From contig NZ_SZNH01000028.1 of NCBI RefSeq assembly GCF_005869855.1, positions 34,343 to 82,283 on the forward strand: a stretch of DNA of 47,941 nt, in the 5' to 3' direction. Shown here piece by piece: positions 25,110 through 33,206 of this stretch (its first letter is position 1; every line of letters begins with the position of its first letter). A program made the translations under genes and the position numbers. The notes under the pieces are model-generated. The model made no database searches. It was not told the origin of the DNA and was given only the letters and a program-made list of their open reading frames with translations. Source of the DNA: Nostoc sp. PA-18-2419. GTDB taxonomy: Bacteria; Cyanobacteriota; Cyanobacteriia; Cyanobacteriales; Nostocaceae.

Positions 25110-26195
25110 ATGCGAATTGCTCAAGTAGCCCCATTATTCGAGAGAGTACCGCCTCCAGCTTATGGTGGCATAGAGTTAGTAGTAGGATTGCTCACTGATG
25201 AACTGGTGCGACGCGGACATGAAGTAACTTTGTTTGCATCGGGAGATTCTATTAGTTTGGCAAAACTAGTGTCAGTTCATCCCCATGCTCTGAGACTTGA
25301 TCGCACCATCAAAGATTACAGCATTTACGATATGCTACAACTAGCTTCAGTGTATCAACGGGCCCAAGAGTTTGATATTATTCATTCTCATATAGGGTGT
25401 GGGGCACTCCCCTACACCAATCTGGTCAAAACCCCCACGGTTCATACGTTACACGGTATTTTTACCGCTGATAACGAAAAGATATTTAGTTTTGCTAAAA
25501 AACAACCTTACGTCAGCATTTCCCAGTCGCAACGAGAACCAAGATTAGGGCTGAACTATGTAGCAACAGTCTACAACGGAATTAATACTAACAATTATCA
25601 GTTTCACGCCCAACCAGAAAATCCACCTTACTTAGCGTTTTTAGGTCGAATATCGCCGGAAAAGGGAACGCACTTAGCCATAGAAATTGCTAAACAAACG
25701 GGTTGGCATTTAAAAATGGCGGGTAAGGTGGATACCGTTGATGTAGAATATTTTGACACACAAATTAAACCGCACATTGATGGCAAGCAAATTGAGTATT
25801 TGGGTGAAGCGAACCATGCTCAAAAAAATGCCCTGATGGGAGGTGCAGTAGCAACTCTGTTCCCCATTACTTGGCAAGAACCGTTTGGGTTAGTGATGGT
25901 TGAGTCAATGGCTTCGGGTACACCTGTGATTGCAATGAAGTTGGGATCTACCCAAGAGGTAATTTCTCATGGTAAAACGGGTTTCCTTTGCAATAACATT
26001 CAAGAGTGCGTCAGTGCTATTGATAGAGTAACAGAGCTAGACCGCTATGCTTGTCGTAAACAAGTGGAAAACTATTTCAGCATTCAACAAATGGTTGATG
26101 GCTATGAAGCAGTTTATCAACAAATTTTAGGAGAAAAATTTTCTCAAAATGGGCGTTTCCGGAGTTTGCTTAGTTTAGCTAGCGAATCGGGTTAA
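25110..26195 (+). CDS. Glycosyltransferase family 4
   Basis: This 361-residue retaining glycosyltransferase has the GT-B fold. The N-terminal Rossmann half begins MRIAQVAPLFERVPPPAYGG, with the G-G-I-E-L motif that contacts the acceptor. The C-terminal half starts with L-A-F-L-G-R-I-S-P-E-K-G-T and has the nucleotide-sugar site E-P-F-G-L-V-M-V-E-S-M-A-S-G-T-P-V-I (E-x7-E). Cyanobacterial relatives are often called glycogen-synthase-like or exopolysaccharide transferases; the donor and acceptor cannot be set from sequence. It is a lone gene with an unusually good Shine-Dalgarno site and a long AT-rich upstream region, which suggests its own regulated promoter. A palindrome follows in the convergent spacer. 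Confidence 0.88.
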   Translation: MRIAQVAPLFERVPPPAYGGIELVVGLLTDELVRRGHEVTLFASGDSISLAKLVSVHPHALRLDRTIKDYSIYDMLQLASVYQRAQEFDIIHSHIGCGALPYTNLVKTPTVHTLHGIFTADNEKIFSFAKKQPYVSISQSQREPRLGLNYVATVYNGINTNNYQFHAQPENPPYLAFLGRISPEKGTHLAIEIAKQTGWHLKMAGKVDTVDVEYFDTQIKPHIDGKQIEYLGEANHAQKNALMGGAVATLFPITWQEPFGLVMVESMASGTPVIAMKLGSTQEVISHGKTGFLCNNIQECVSAIDRVTELDRYACRKQVENYFSIQQMVDGYEAVYQQILGEKFSQNGRFRSLLSLASESG

Positions 26196-26367
26196 ATAAG
26201 CTAAAACGCATCTAAATACCAATTCAATTCATGATTGCAACACATCCTTGGCTGAAGACGCGATGAATCGTGTTTCTAGAGATGACCTATTTGTCGCATT
26301 CTTTTTTCAAATTGGTATAATTTGCATAACTTAATTTGATTGAATTCTTCTAATTTGGTATCTGTAA

Positions 26368-26387
26368 GGTAGCACAGCGGTGCTACC
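26368..26387. repeat. GGTAGCAC palindrome in convergent spacer
   Basis: GGTAGCAC (26368-26375) pairs with GTGCTACC (26380-26387). It lacks a T run, so it is a REP-like hairpin rather than a typical terminator. A related half (GGGTAGCACAC) occurs near 31175. Confidence 0.55.
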
Positions 26388-26428
26388 CTACACTATGTTA
26401 TTTTTAAGTGAAATTTTCAAACAATCTC

Positions 26429-27046
26429 TCAGGCATACTTTCTCTTTTTGGTTGGAGAGAGAGTCTTTCTTGACTCGATGGTAAACTGGGGAATTTCTTG
26501 GAGTTCAGCTTCACTTAAACTATACTGTTCGCAAACCAAGCTAAGACGATCGCCAGGGGTTTTGACTGCGTTAACAGAATGGGTTAAATCACCCTGAAAG
26601 TAAACTAAAGTATTAATTTGCGGCTTAATCTGTCCAAGTTGACGTTTTGGCGATCGCAATACCAATTCTCCCCCTTCCATATCGGCAGGTACTCGCACGT
26701 AAAGCACGCTTACAACTATAGGTGGTTCAATGGTTTTAGAGTAAGAACGTAAAGAGCGATCAATATGCGGATCGACACGAGAGCCTTCTTTTAACTGTAA
26801 AGGATTGAGATAAAAAGCATTACAATTTGGTTGCAAAGCCAAATCCAGGTAAGGCTTGAAGTAGGGAAACTGCTGTTCTAACGTTGCTAATCCAGAACGC
26901 TGAAATACTACCGAAAATCCTTTAGTAGCAACAAAATCGCGGTTGAGGTTATTGATAGCAAAGTAAGGACAAGCTTGGATTTCTCCCCACAAATTATTTA
27001 GATAATCACTAGGAAATGCGTTAGGTTGTTGTTGATAGTATTTCAT
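26429..27046 (-). CDS. 2-oxoglutarate/Fe(II) dioxygenase
   Basis: This 205-residue dioxygenase has a prolyl-4-hydroxylase-like double-stranded beta helix. The iron ligands are visible: H94-I-D96 in V-D-P-H-I-D, and the distal H156 in G-D-L-T-H-S-V. The 2-oxoglutarate-binding R167 is in G-D-R-L-S-L. The N-terminal part is helical, and a basic tail ends the protein (TKKRKYA). The substrate is unknown. It is the last gene of a minus-strand row (M16 peptidase, fructosamine-kinase-like, this gene) with gaps of 89 and 56 bp, so co-transcription is plausible, although no shared pathway is evident. Confidence 0.85.
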   Translation of the reverse strand: MKYYQQQPNAFPSDYLNNLWGEIQACPYFAINNLNRDFVATKGFSVVFQRSGLATLEQQFPYFKPYLDLALQPNCNAFYLNPLQLKEGSRVDPHIDRSLRSYSKTIEPPIVVSVLYVRVPADMEGGELVLRSPKRQLGQIKPQINTLVYFQGDLTHSVNAVKTPGDRLSLVCEQYSLSEAELQEIPQFTIESRKTLSPTKKRKYA

Positions 27047-27102
27047 ATCATGTTCGTTGATCTACTTTTGGCTGGTAATGCCAAACGAAGTAACTTATTT
27101 AG

Positions 27103-27966
27103 TTAGCGTCGCAAAATTTGGTCAATCATCCGGTTGGCTTGAGAACCATAACCACCGCCAAATAAATTGAAGTGATTCAAGATGTGATACAGGTTATAAA
27201 GTGTTTTTCTCTGCTGATAACCTTTATCTAGAGGGAAAACTTCGTTATAACCGTTGTAAAATGCTGCTGGAAAGCCACCAAACAATTCTGTCATCGCAAT
27301 ATCAACTTCGCGATCGCCAAAATAAGTTGCTGGATCGAATATCACTGGTTCTCCTGAGGCAGTACACCCAGCATTTCCACCCCACAAATCGCCATGTACC
27401 AAGGAAGGCTGCACTTGATGCACCAATAATTCAGGAATCGCCCCTAGTAGCTTATCTTGTTGAGGAAAATTACCTCCGCGCCGCTTTGCTAATTGAAATT
27501 GATAACCCAGGCGATGTTTGACATAAAATTCCACCCAGTCTGCTGTCCAAGTGTTGATTTGAGGTGTGGAACCAATAGTATTATTAATTTTCCAACCGAA
27601 ACCTTGACTGCTGCTAGCTTTATGCATCGCCGCCAGCTGGCATCCCATCTGTTGCCATGATTTGGTGTTACCGCTTCCCATTTCCAACCATTCAAGAACA
27701 ATATAACTAGAATTATCAACCACACCACAGCAAATAACTTTAGGAGTGCGAATACTAGCTGTTAGTAGCATTTCCTCTAAACCCAGCGCCTCAGCCTCAA
27801 ACATTGCAACTTGCGAGGCTTGGTTTAGCTTCACAAAGTACGTTGTTTGTCCATTAGAGACACCATAACCTTGGTTGATGCACCCGCCACCAACTGATCG
27901 CTGTTGCTGGCTTTGAAATTTTTCACCTGTTATTTGGCTAATATGCGCGTCGATTTGAGTCCACAT
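27103..27966 (-). CDS. Fructosamine-3-kinase-like protein
   Basis: This 287-residue kinase has the aminoglycoside/choline kinase fold. Features are a G-G-G-C-I-N-Q nucleotide loop near 26-32, Y-F-V-K-L with the ATP-lysine at 46, the catalytic H191-G-D193-L-W-G-G-N loop, and the metal site F-D-P-A with D211. The D-R-E-V-D-I-A-M-T-E-L-F-G-G-F run after it is typical of fructosamine kinases. Family members phosphorylate ketosamines on glycated proteins or small molecules (ribulosamine, fructosamine), which then break down, so a protein-deglycation role is the likely one. The start ATG at 27966 gives the usual N-terminus. It lies downstream of the M16 peptidase gene. Confidence 0.88.
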   Translation of the reverse strand: MWTQIDAHISQITGEKFQSQQQRSVGGGCINQGYGVSNGQTTYFVKLNQASQVAMFEAEALGLEEMLLTASIRTPKVICCGVVDNSSYIVLEWLEMGSGNTKSWQQMGCQLAAMHKASSSQGFGWKINNTIGSTPQINTWTADWVEFYVKHRLGYQFQLAKRRGGNFPQQDKLLGAIPELLVHQVQPSLVHGDLWGGNAGCTASGEPVIFDPATYFGDREVDIAMTELFGGFPAAFYNGYNEVFPLDKGYQQRKTLYNLYHILNHFNLFGGGYGSQANRMIDQILRR

Positions 27967-28055
27967 GATTATGGGGGATAAAGAGATGGGGAGATGGGGG
28001 GCAAATAATAACTTAACAGTTAGCAGTCAACAATTAGCACTCAACACTCCCCAAT

Positions 28056-29345
28056 TTACGGCTTCATTACAACTACACCATAAGCATCTGGGGAAAGATA
28101 CTCTTTGGCTGCTTCCATTAAATCAATCGCATCTTGGTTCTCAATTATCGCTGGGTAGTTAAATGCAGGTTCCAAATCTCCCACCAAAGATTGATAGTAG
28201 CCATACAACCCGGCGCGAGCGCTTGGTGTTTCATTACCAAAGATAAATCTGTTGGCTACTCGCCGCCGCACACGGGCAATTTCTGATTCTGTTACCAACT
28301 GGGTTCGTAAGTTGCGAATGTGTTGGGCGATCGCATCTTCTACTTGAGCTAAATTTTCTACTGCACATTTAGCTGAAATATAAAATGTTCCTTGTAACTG
28401 ATGGCTCATGTTACTCACAGAAATTGAGGAAACTAATTCCCGTTCTTCTCGTAAATCTTGCACTAGTCTTGATGTTCGTCCGTGTGCCAAAATTGCTGCT
28501 AAAACATCAAGTCCATAAGTTTTCTCTAACTCTATTATTCCTGGAACCCGCCAAAGCATGACTAATCTGGCTTGTTGCAGGGTTTCATCTCTAAATTCTT
28601 GACGAACTATTTCTGTAAATGGTGATTCAATCTCTAAAGACTCGATTAATTCCGTCTGCTTGTAGAGAGGCGATTTATCGCCTCTATAAACTTGTGTAAA
28701 TCCTTCGCTAACGGTTGCAATTAATTCTTCTACAGGTAAATTACCCACAGCCACAGCAGTGATTGACTGAGGTTGATACCAATTAGCGTGAAAATCACGC
28801 ATTTGCTGGGGTTTGAGTCCAGCGATGACGGATTCTGGCCCCAATACTGCACGCCGATAGGGTAACCTATCAAACGCTGTTTCCATCGCCCGTCTATAAG
28901 TGCGGCGGCGGGGATTATCTTCTGAACGTTTAATTTCTTCAAGAACTACTAATCGTTCGCGTTCAAAGGCATCATCAGGAATACTGGCATTAGATACTAC
29001 ATCTATTTGTAATGGTGCAAGCTCGGCAAAATCTTTAGGCGCAGTAGTTATGTAGTAATGAGTATAGTCTTGGCTAGTAGCGGCATTAGTCACAGCACCC
29101 CGTTCTTCAATTCGACGTTCAAATTCGCCGCTAGCCAGTTGTTCTGTTCCTTTAAAAATCATATGCTCTAAAAAGTGAGCCATGCCGTTAATCGCATCAG
29201 GTTCTATAGCTGAGCCAACTTTTATCCATAAGCTGAGGTTCACGGCATCAACTGGCATCTGCTCGGCTATGATTGTTAAACCATTCGGCAATTTATGCAG
29301 CTTTGGAGCATTTAGACGAGGAAGTTTATCTAGAGTTGAGGTCAT
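28056..29345 (-). CDS. M16 family zinc peptidase, catalytic subunit type
   Basis: This 429-residue M16B peptidase (processing-peptidase/PqqL-like) degrades or trims peptides inside a clam-shaped chamber. The inverted zinc motif H57-F-L-E60-H61 and the distal ligand E137, exactly 76 residues on, are intact. The region N-A-A-T-S-Q-D-Y-T-H-Y is also conserved, and a second, inactive half begins at ~225. No signal peptide is visible. It differs from the M16 pair at 42.7-45.4 kb, which has separate active and inactive subunits, and no inactive partner is encoded next to it. It leads a minus-strand row with the fructosamine-kinase-like and 2OG genes. The upstream region is a 21-bp minisatellite shared with the divergent crtD gene. 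Confidence 0.92.
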   Translation of the reverse strand: MTSTLDKLPRLNAPKLHKLPNGLTIIAEQMPVDAVNLSLWIKVGSAIEPDAINGMAHFLEHMIFKGTEQLASGEFERRIEERGAVTNAATSQDYTHYYITTAPKDFAELAPLQIDVVSNASIPDDAFERERLVVLEEIKRSEDNPRRRTYRRAMETAFDRLPYRRAVLGPESVIAGLKPQQMRDFHANWYQPQSITAVAVGNLPVEELIATVSEGFTQVYRGDKSPLYKQTELIESLEIESPFTEIVRQEFRDETLQQARLVMLWRVPGIIELEKTYGLDVLAAILAHGRTSRLVQDLREERELVSSISVSNMSHQLQGTFYISAKCAVENLAQVEDAIAQHIRNLRTQLVTESEIARVRRRVANRFIFGNETPSARAGLYGYYQSLVGDLEPAFNYPAIIENQDAIDLMEAAKEYLSPDAYGVVVMKP

Positions 29346-29661
29346 TACTACTTGTGTAGGAGCGAAGTTACTCCTTTATCTTATCTACGACTTATAGCAG
29401 TTTCCAGGTAAGTAATTAGACATACAAGCTGATGCATTAACAATGCAAGCCGATGCATTAACAATGCAAGCCGGTGCATTAACAGTGCAAGCCGGTGCAT
29501 TAACAGTGCAAGCCGATGCATTAGCAGTGCAAGCCGATGCATTAACAATGCAAGCCGATGCATTAACAATGCAAGCCGATATTGTGATTCCAGTTCAAAT
29601 GGATAAAAAACGCTGTAAAATTATTAATAGTAATATTAAGAATTATAAAAAATAAGTATCA
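29346..29661. other. Divergent spacer dominated by a minisatellite
   Basis: This is the promoter region for the M16 peptidase (minus) and crtD-like (plus) genes. About half of it is the 21-bp tandem repeat at 29425-29580. The remaining ends are AT-rich and hold no clear consensus promoter. Confidence 0.5.
29425..29580. repeat. 21-bp minisatellite, 7.4 copies
   Basis: The unit is CAAGCCGATGCATTAACAATG. Copies 3 and 4 carry GGT and GTG variants, copy 5 carries GCA, and copy 1 has one C-to-T change. Each unit includes the inverted pair TGCATT-AAC-AATGCA. The array stays open in reading frames on both strands, because 21 is a multiple of three. Confidence 0.95.
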
Positions 29662-31176
29662 ATGTCCAAGATTTCTGTTGAGAAAACTAAATCTCGTGTT
29701 GTCGTCATTGGTGCGGGAATCGGTGGACTGACTGCTGCGGCATTATTAGCTCATAGAGGTTACAGTGTCTTAATTTTAGATCAAGCGATCGTGCCGGGAG
29801 GTTGTGCTTCGACGTTTAAACGCCAAGGATTTACCTTTGATGTCGGTGCAACTCAAGTTGCAGGTTTGGAAGCAGGGGGAATTCACCACCGGATTTTCTC
29901 AGAATTAGATATAGATTTACCAGCAGCAACACCTTGCGATCCTGCTTGTGCAGTGTATTTACCTGGAGAAAGTACACCAATTAACGTTTGGCGCGACCCG
30001 GAAAAATGGCAACAGGAACGACAAAGGCAGTTTCCTGGTAGCGAATTGTTCTGGCAATTAATGGCAACATTATTTAATGTTAGTTGGGAATTTCAAGGAC
30101 GCGATCCGGTGCTACCACCGCGTAATTTATGGGATTTGTGGCAGCTAATCCAAGCAATACGTCCCAGCACATTAATTACTGTACCCTTTACTTTGTTGAC
30201 GGTGGGAGATGCTTTACGGTTATGCGGAGTCGGAAATGACCGACGACTGAGAACATTTTTAGATTTACAACTGAAGTTATATTCTCAAGTAAATGCAGAA
30301 GAAACAGCATTACTGTATGCAGCCACAGCCTTGAGTGTATCGCAACTGCCCCAAGGATTATTTCATCTCCAAGGTAGTATGCAAGTATTAAGCGATCGCC
30401 TGGTACAATCCTTAGAACGAGATGGCGGCAAATTATTGATGCGCCATACAGTAGAACAAATCAAAGTCGAAAACGGTAAAGCCACTGCTGTGGCGATTAA
30501 AAATCAAAAAACAGGCGAAGTCTGGACAGAAGCGGCCAACCATGTAATTAGCAACGTCACCGTCCAAAACTTGGTGCAGTTATTAGGAGAAAATGCCCCA
30601 TCTGGTTATCAAAACAGAGTGGAAAAACTGCCCCAAGCATCAGGTGCGTTTGTGGTTTATTTGGGTGTAGACGCCAGCGCGATTCCGCTGGAATGTCCGC
30701 CGCATCTGCAATTTATGTATGATGCCAATGGCCCCATTGGCGAAAATAATTCCTTATTTGTTTCCGTCAGTCATCCTGGAGATGGTCGCGCCCCTGAAGG
30801 TAAAGCGACAATTATCGCTTCATCATTCGTCGATCCTACACCGTGGTGGCAAACTCAAGATTATCCACAATTAAAACAAAAGTATACCCAACAAGCGATC
30901 GCTCGTCTGGCCCAATACTTTTATCTCAAACCAGAAACAATTATCCATACAGAAGCCGCAACACCGCGTACCTTTGGTGATTACACAGCCCGCGATCGCG
31001 GTATAGTTGGCGGTATTGGTCAAAGAATACCCACTTTTGGCCCTTTTGGGTTTGCCAACCGCACACCAATCCAACATCTGTGGTTAGTTGGTGACTCCAC
31101 TCATCCCGGCGAAGGTACTGCTGGAGTCAGTTATTCAGCCCTAACGGTAGTCAGGCAAATCGAAGCGCAAATGTAG
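29662..31176 (+). CDS. crtD: Carotenoid C-3',4' desaturase-like FAD oxidoreductase (CrtD)
   Basis: This 504-residue FAD-dependent oxidoreductase belongs to the phytoene-desaturase superfamily. The dinucleotide site VVVIGAGIGGLTAAALLAHR lies at residues ~13-32, followed by V-P-G-G-C-A-S-T-F-K-R and F-D-V-G-A-T-Q-V-A-G. The C-terminal FAD motif is L-W-L-V-G-D-S-T-H-P-G-E-G-T-A-G-V. The T-Q-V-A-G-L-E-A-G-G-I-H run points to the cyanobacterial CrtD branch (Synechocystis Slr1293), which makes the 3',4' double bond of myxol-type carotenoids, rather than CrtH isomerase, whose N-terminus differs. It would act at membranes. The neighbours are not carotenoid genes, so context does not help. A saccharopine-dehydrogenase-like gene follows 134 bp later. 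Confidence 0.8.
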   Translation: MSKISVEKTKSRVVVIGAGIGGLTAAALLAHRGYSVLILDQAIVPGGCASTFKRQGFTFDVGATQVAGLEAGGIHHRIFSELDIDLPAATPCDPACAVYLPGESTPINVWRDPEKWQQERQRQFPGSELFWQLMATLFNVSWEFQGRDPVLPPRNLWDLWQLIQAIRPSTLITVPFTLLTVGDALRLCGVGNDRRLRTFLDLQLKLYSQVNAEETALLYAATALSVSQLPQGLFHLQGSMQVLSDRLVQSLERDGGKLLMRHTVEQIKVENGKATAVAIKNQKTGEVWTEAANHVISNVTVQNLVQLLGENAPSGYQNRVEKLPQASGAFVVYLGVDASAIPLECPPHLQFMYDANGPIGENNSLFVSVSHPGDGRAPEGKATIIASSFVDPTPWWQTQDYPQLKQKYTQQAIARLAQYFYLKPETIIHTEAATPRTFGDYTARDRGIVGGIGQRIPTFGPFGFANRTPIQHLWLVGDSTHPGEGTAGVSYSALTVVRQIEAQM

Positions 31177-31310
31177 GGTAGCACACCTGTATGCTCAGAC
31201 AACATATCTGTAGCCAGAATTTGATGAAACGCGATAAATCACACTTGTAACTGATGACAAAGGAGACAAAAAACTGATGAAATAAAGTTAGAGTTGCTGA
31301 TGCTGGAGTA

Positions 31311-32417
31311 ATGACAGACCGAGTTTTAATTCTTGGCGGACGGGGGCGGATTGGTAGCAGTGTTGCTCAGGATCTAGTTACCTATACGCAGGCACAAATT
31401 ACAATTACTGGACGTTCTGCTCAGAGTGGTAAAGGCGTTAGCTTATCTTCAAGTGGGCAAATAGAATTTTTAGTATTAGACTTAGCAGAATTTGATAGAT
31501 TAAGAGAGGCGATCGCTAACTCTAATTTAGTCATTCATTGTGCTGGGCCATTCCACTACCGAGATACTAATGTTCTAGAAACTTGTATTGCTCAGGGCGT
31601 TAACTATATAGATGTCAGCGACCACCGGTCTTATACTAGTAAGGCTCTTAATTATCATCAACAAGCGGCGGCTGCTGGAGTGACAGCGATTATTAATACT
31701 GGTATTTTTCCTGGTATTTCTAACAGCATGGTACGTCAGGGCGCTGAACAATTTGAGCAACCAGAAAAGATACACTTAAGTTATTTGGTTTCTGGCTCTG
31801 GCGGTGCTGGCATTACAGTCATGCGAACAACTTTTCTTGGATTGCAACATCCTTTTGAAGCTTGGATAAATGGAAAATGGCAGGAAGTCGAGCCTTATAG
31901 TGAAAGGGAAATAGTTAACTTTCCACCTCCCTACGAAAGCAGTGGAGTTTACTGGTTTGATATGCCAGAAACCTTTACACTGCCCCATGCATTCCCATCA
32001 ATCAAAACTGTAATTACCAAATTTGGCTCTGTACCCGATTTCTACAATCACATGACTTGGATTGCAGCACATGTTTTTCCTAAGTGGTTAATGCAGCGTC
32101 GTTATGCAATTGAATTTCTTTCTCATGTCAGCCATTTGATGACAGATGTCACTAATAATTTTAGTGGTATTGGCGTAGCAGTTCGTTCTGAAGTTACAGG
32201 ACAAAAAAATAATCAAACAGCCGTTTATTGTTCAAATTTAGTCTACGAAAATACAGCAGTTGCCTCTGGTTGCGGTACAGGCAGTATTGCTCAATTATTG
32301 TTAGAAGGGAAACTAAAAAAACCAGGTGTTTTTCCTGTGGAAGAAGCACTACCAACAGATTTATTTGAAGATACGATGCAAAGTCGAGGAATTAAAATTC
32401 ATCACAGTTGGTTATAA
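31311..32417 (+). CDS. Saccharopine dehydrogenase-like NAD(P)-binding protein
   Basis: This 368-residue oxidoreductase-like protein has an N-terminal Rossmann domain (VLILGGRGRIGSSVAQDL, residues 5-22), then V-I-H-C-A-G-P-F-H and Y-I-D-V-S-D-H of the saccharopine dehydrogenase NADP-binding family (SDR-like). The catalytic C-terminal part (~140-368) includes N-T-G-I-F-P-G-I-S-N and G-S-G-G-A-G-I. True lysine-pathway activity is unlikely; family members in cyanobacteria and plants act on diverse carbonyl or membrane-linked substrates. There is no signal peptide, but the W-I-A-A-H-V-F-P-K-W-L-M region is hydrophobic. The start ATG at 31311 fits the Rossmann fold. It follows the crtD-like gene on the same strand. 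Confidence 0.8.
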   Translation: MTDRVLILGGRGRIGSSVAQDLVTYTQAQITITGRSAQSGKGVSLSSSGQIEFLVLDLAEFDRLREAIANSNLVIHCAGPFHYRDTNVLETCIAQGVNYIDVSDHRSYTSKALNYHQQAAAAGVTAIINTGIFPGISNSMVRQGAEQFEQPEKIHLSYLVSGSGGAGITVMRTTFLGLQHPFEAWINGKWQEVEPYSEREIVNFPPPYESSGVYWFDMPETFTLPHAFPSIKTVITKFGSVPDFYNHMTWIAAHVFPKWLMQRRYAIEFLSHVSHLMTDVTNNFSGIGVAVRSEVTGQKNNQTAVYCSNLVYENTAVASGCGTGSIAQLLLEGKLKKPGVFPVEEALPTDLFEDTMQSRGIKIHHSWL

Positions 32418-32667
32418 GTTTCATACGTTTTGTTGAAAATTTGGTTTTTGATCATGTGTAAAACTTATTTAAGGTGTTATCACCAAGCATACGGCAGCAT
32501 CAACAATTTAAAGTGCATTAGCCTTTGTCATTAGATAGCTTACATTTAAAAATTAATATACCCTGCGATAGAAGGAAGAACTGTACTTAAACAATTAGGA
32601 TGCCTTTGAGCCTAAGAAATTGAATCTATTTATACATAATAAAGGCTCAAACTAAAAAATCACGATA

Positions 32668-32673
32668 AAGGAG
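32668..32673 (+). promoter_or_regulatory. Ribosome binding site of the small exported protein gene
   Basis: AAGGAG lies 9 nt before the ATG at 32683. Confidence 0.65.
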
Positions 32674-32682
32674 AGTTTTTCC

Positions 32683-33063
32683 ATGTCCAAAATTCTACTA
32701 ACTTTAAAAAAAGCTTTAGGAAGCTTCCTAATTGTTAGCTTAACGATGTTCGTCAGCTTGTCTGGTTCATTTATTTTGACTCCACAAGCTAGTCATGCAA
32801 CAACACTCGAAGAATTGCAGCTAATACCTCGAGAATATAGACCAACTTCAGAAGAAAAAATTAACCGTGCTAACGAATATGACCCAGGTGTTGGTCTTCA
32901 AGAAGAAAATAAACAACAGTCTTACGAAGAAGCGGTAAAAGATGCCCAAAATCTGGGAACTATGGAGAAAGCTTACGAAAGAAATTTAAAGGCTGAAGGA
33001 AAGTCTGAGCCTAATTTACTTGAGAAAGCTGGAGAGTTAGTTGAAAAAGCGACAAATAAGTAG
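32683..33063 (+). CDS. Small exported protein of unknown function
   Basis: Not recognised. The 126-residue protein has a clear Sec signal peptide: K-K-A near residue 10, a hydrophobic core at ~11-32, and a probable cleavage site at S-H-A-T (~residue 39). The mature part is about 87 residues, charged and helical, with many Glu, Lys and Asn (EEKINRANEYDPG, EEAVKDAQNL, LLEKAGELVEKATNK), so it is likely a periplasmic or thylakoid-lumen coiled or disordered protein. It has no cysteine in the mature part. A good Shine-Dalgarno site supports the start. It is monocistronic, with a terminator-like hairpin about 80 bp behind. Confidence 0.75.
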   Translation: MSKILLTLKKALGSFLIVSLTMFVSLSGSFILTPQASHATTLEELQLIPREYRPTSEEKINRANEYDPGVGLQEENKQQSYEEAVKDAQNLGTMEKAYERNLKAEGKSEPNLLEKAGELVEKATNK

Positions 33064-33143
33064 AAAATAGTAGGAATGGGAGACAATAACAATTTAACTA
33101 TTCTTTTTTGTCTCTTCTTCAGTTTTAAATCATTCATTAAAAA

Positions 33144-33172
33144 AATCCCAGTATCTTCAAGATAGTGGGATT
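33144..33172. terminator. Bidirectional terminator-like hairpin
   Basis: AATCCCA-G-TATCT (33144-33156) and AGATA-G-TGGGATT (33160-33172) form a 12-bp stem with one G-G mismatch and a TCA loop. An A run precedes it (33140-33145), so it would give a U tract on the minus-strand transcript of the antiporter gene. Confidence 0.7.
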
Positions 33173-33206
33173 ATCAGATATTTAATTATGAATTTTCAAT
33201 TTATTG

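Noticed and set aside
29425..29580. CRISPR array
   Set aside because: The 21-bp units are directly adjacent with no spacers, and no cas gene is in the window.
29443..29655. Plus-strand 70-codon gene of MQADALT heptapeptides upstream of crtD
   Set aside because: Every internal repeat variant changes the residue in this frame, which does not look like a selected protein; no ribosome binding site is seen.
29662..31176. CrtH carotenoid isomerase
   Set aside because: The N-terminal residues after the FAD site (T-Q-V-A-G-L-E-A-G-G) fit CrtD better; CrtH usually has a different start and S-M-I-F-G in this place. Some doubt remains.
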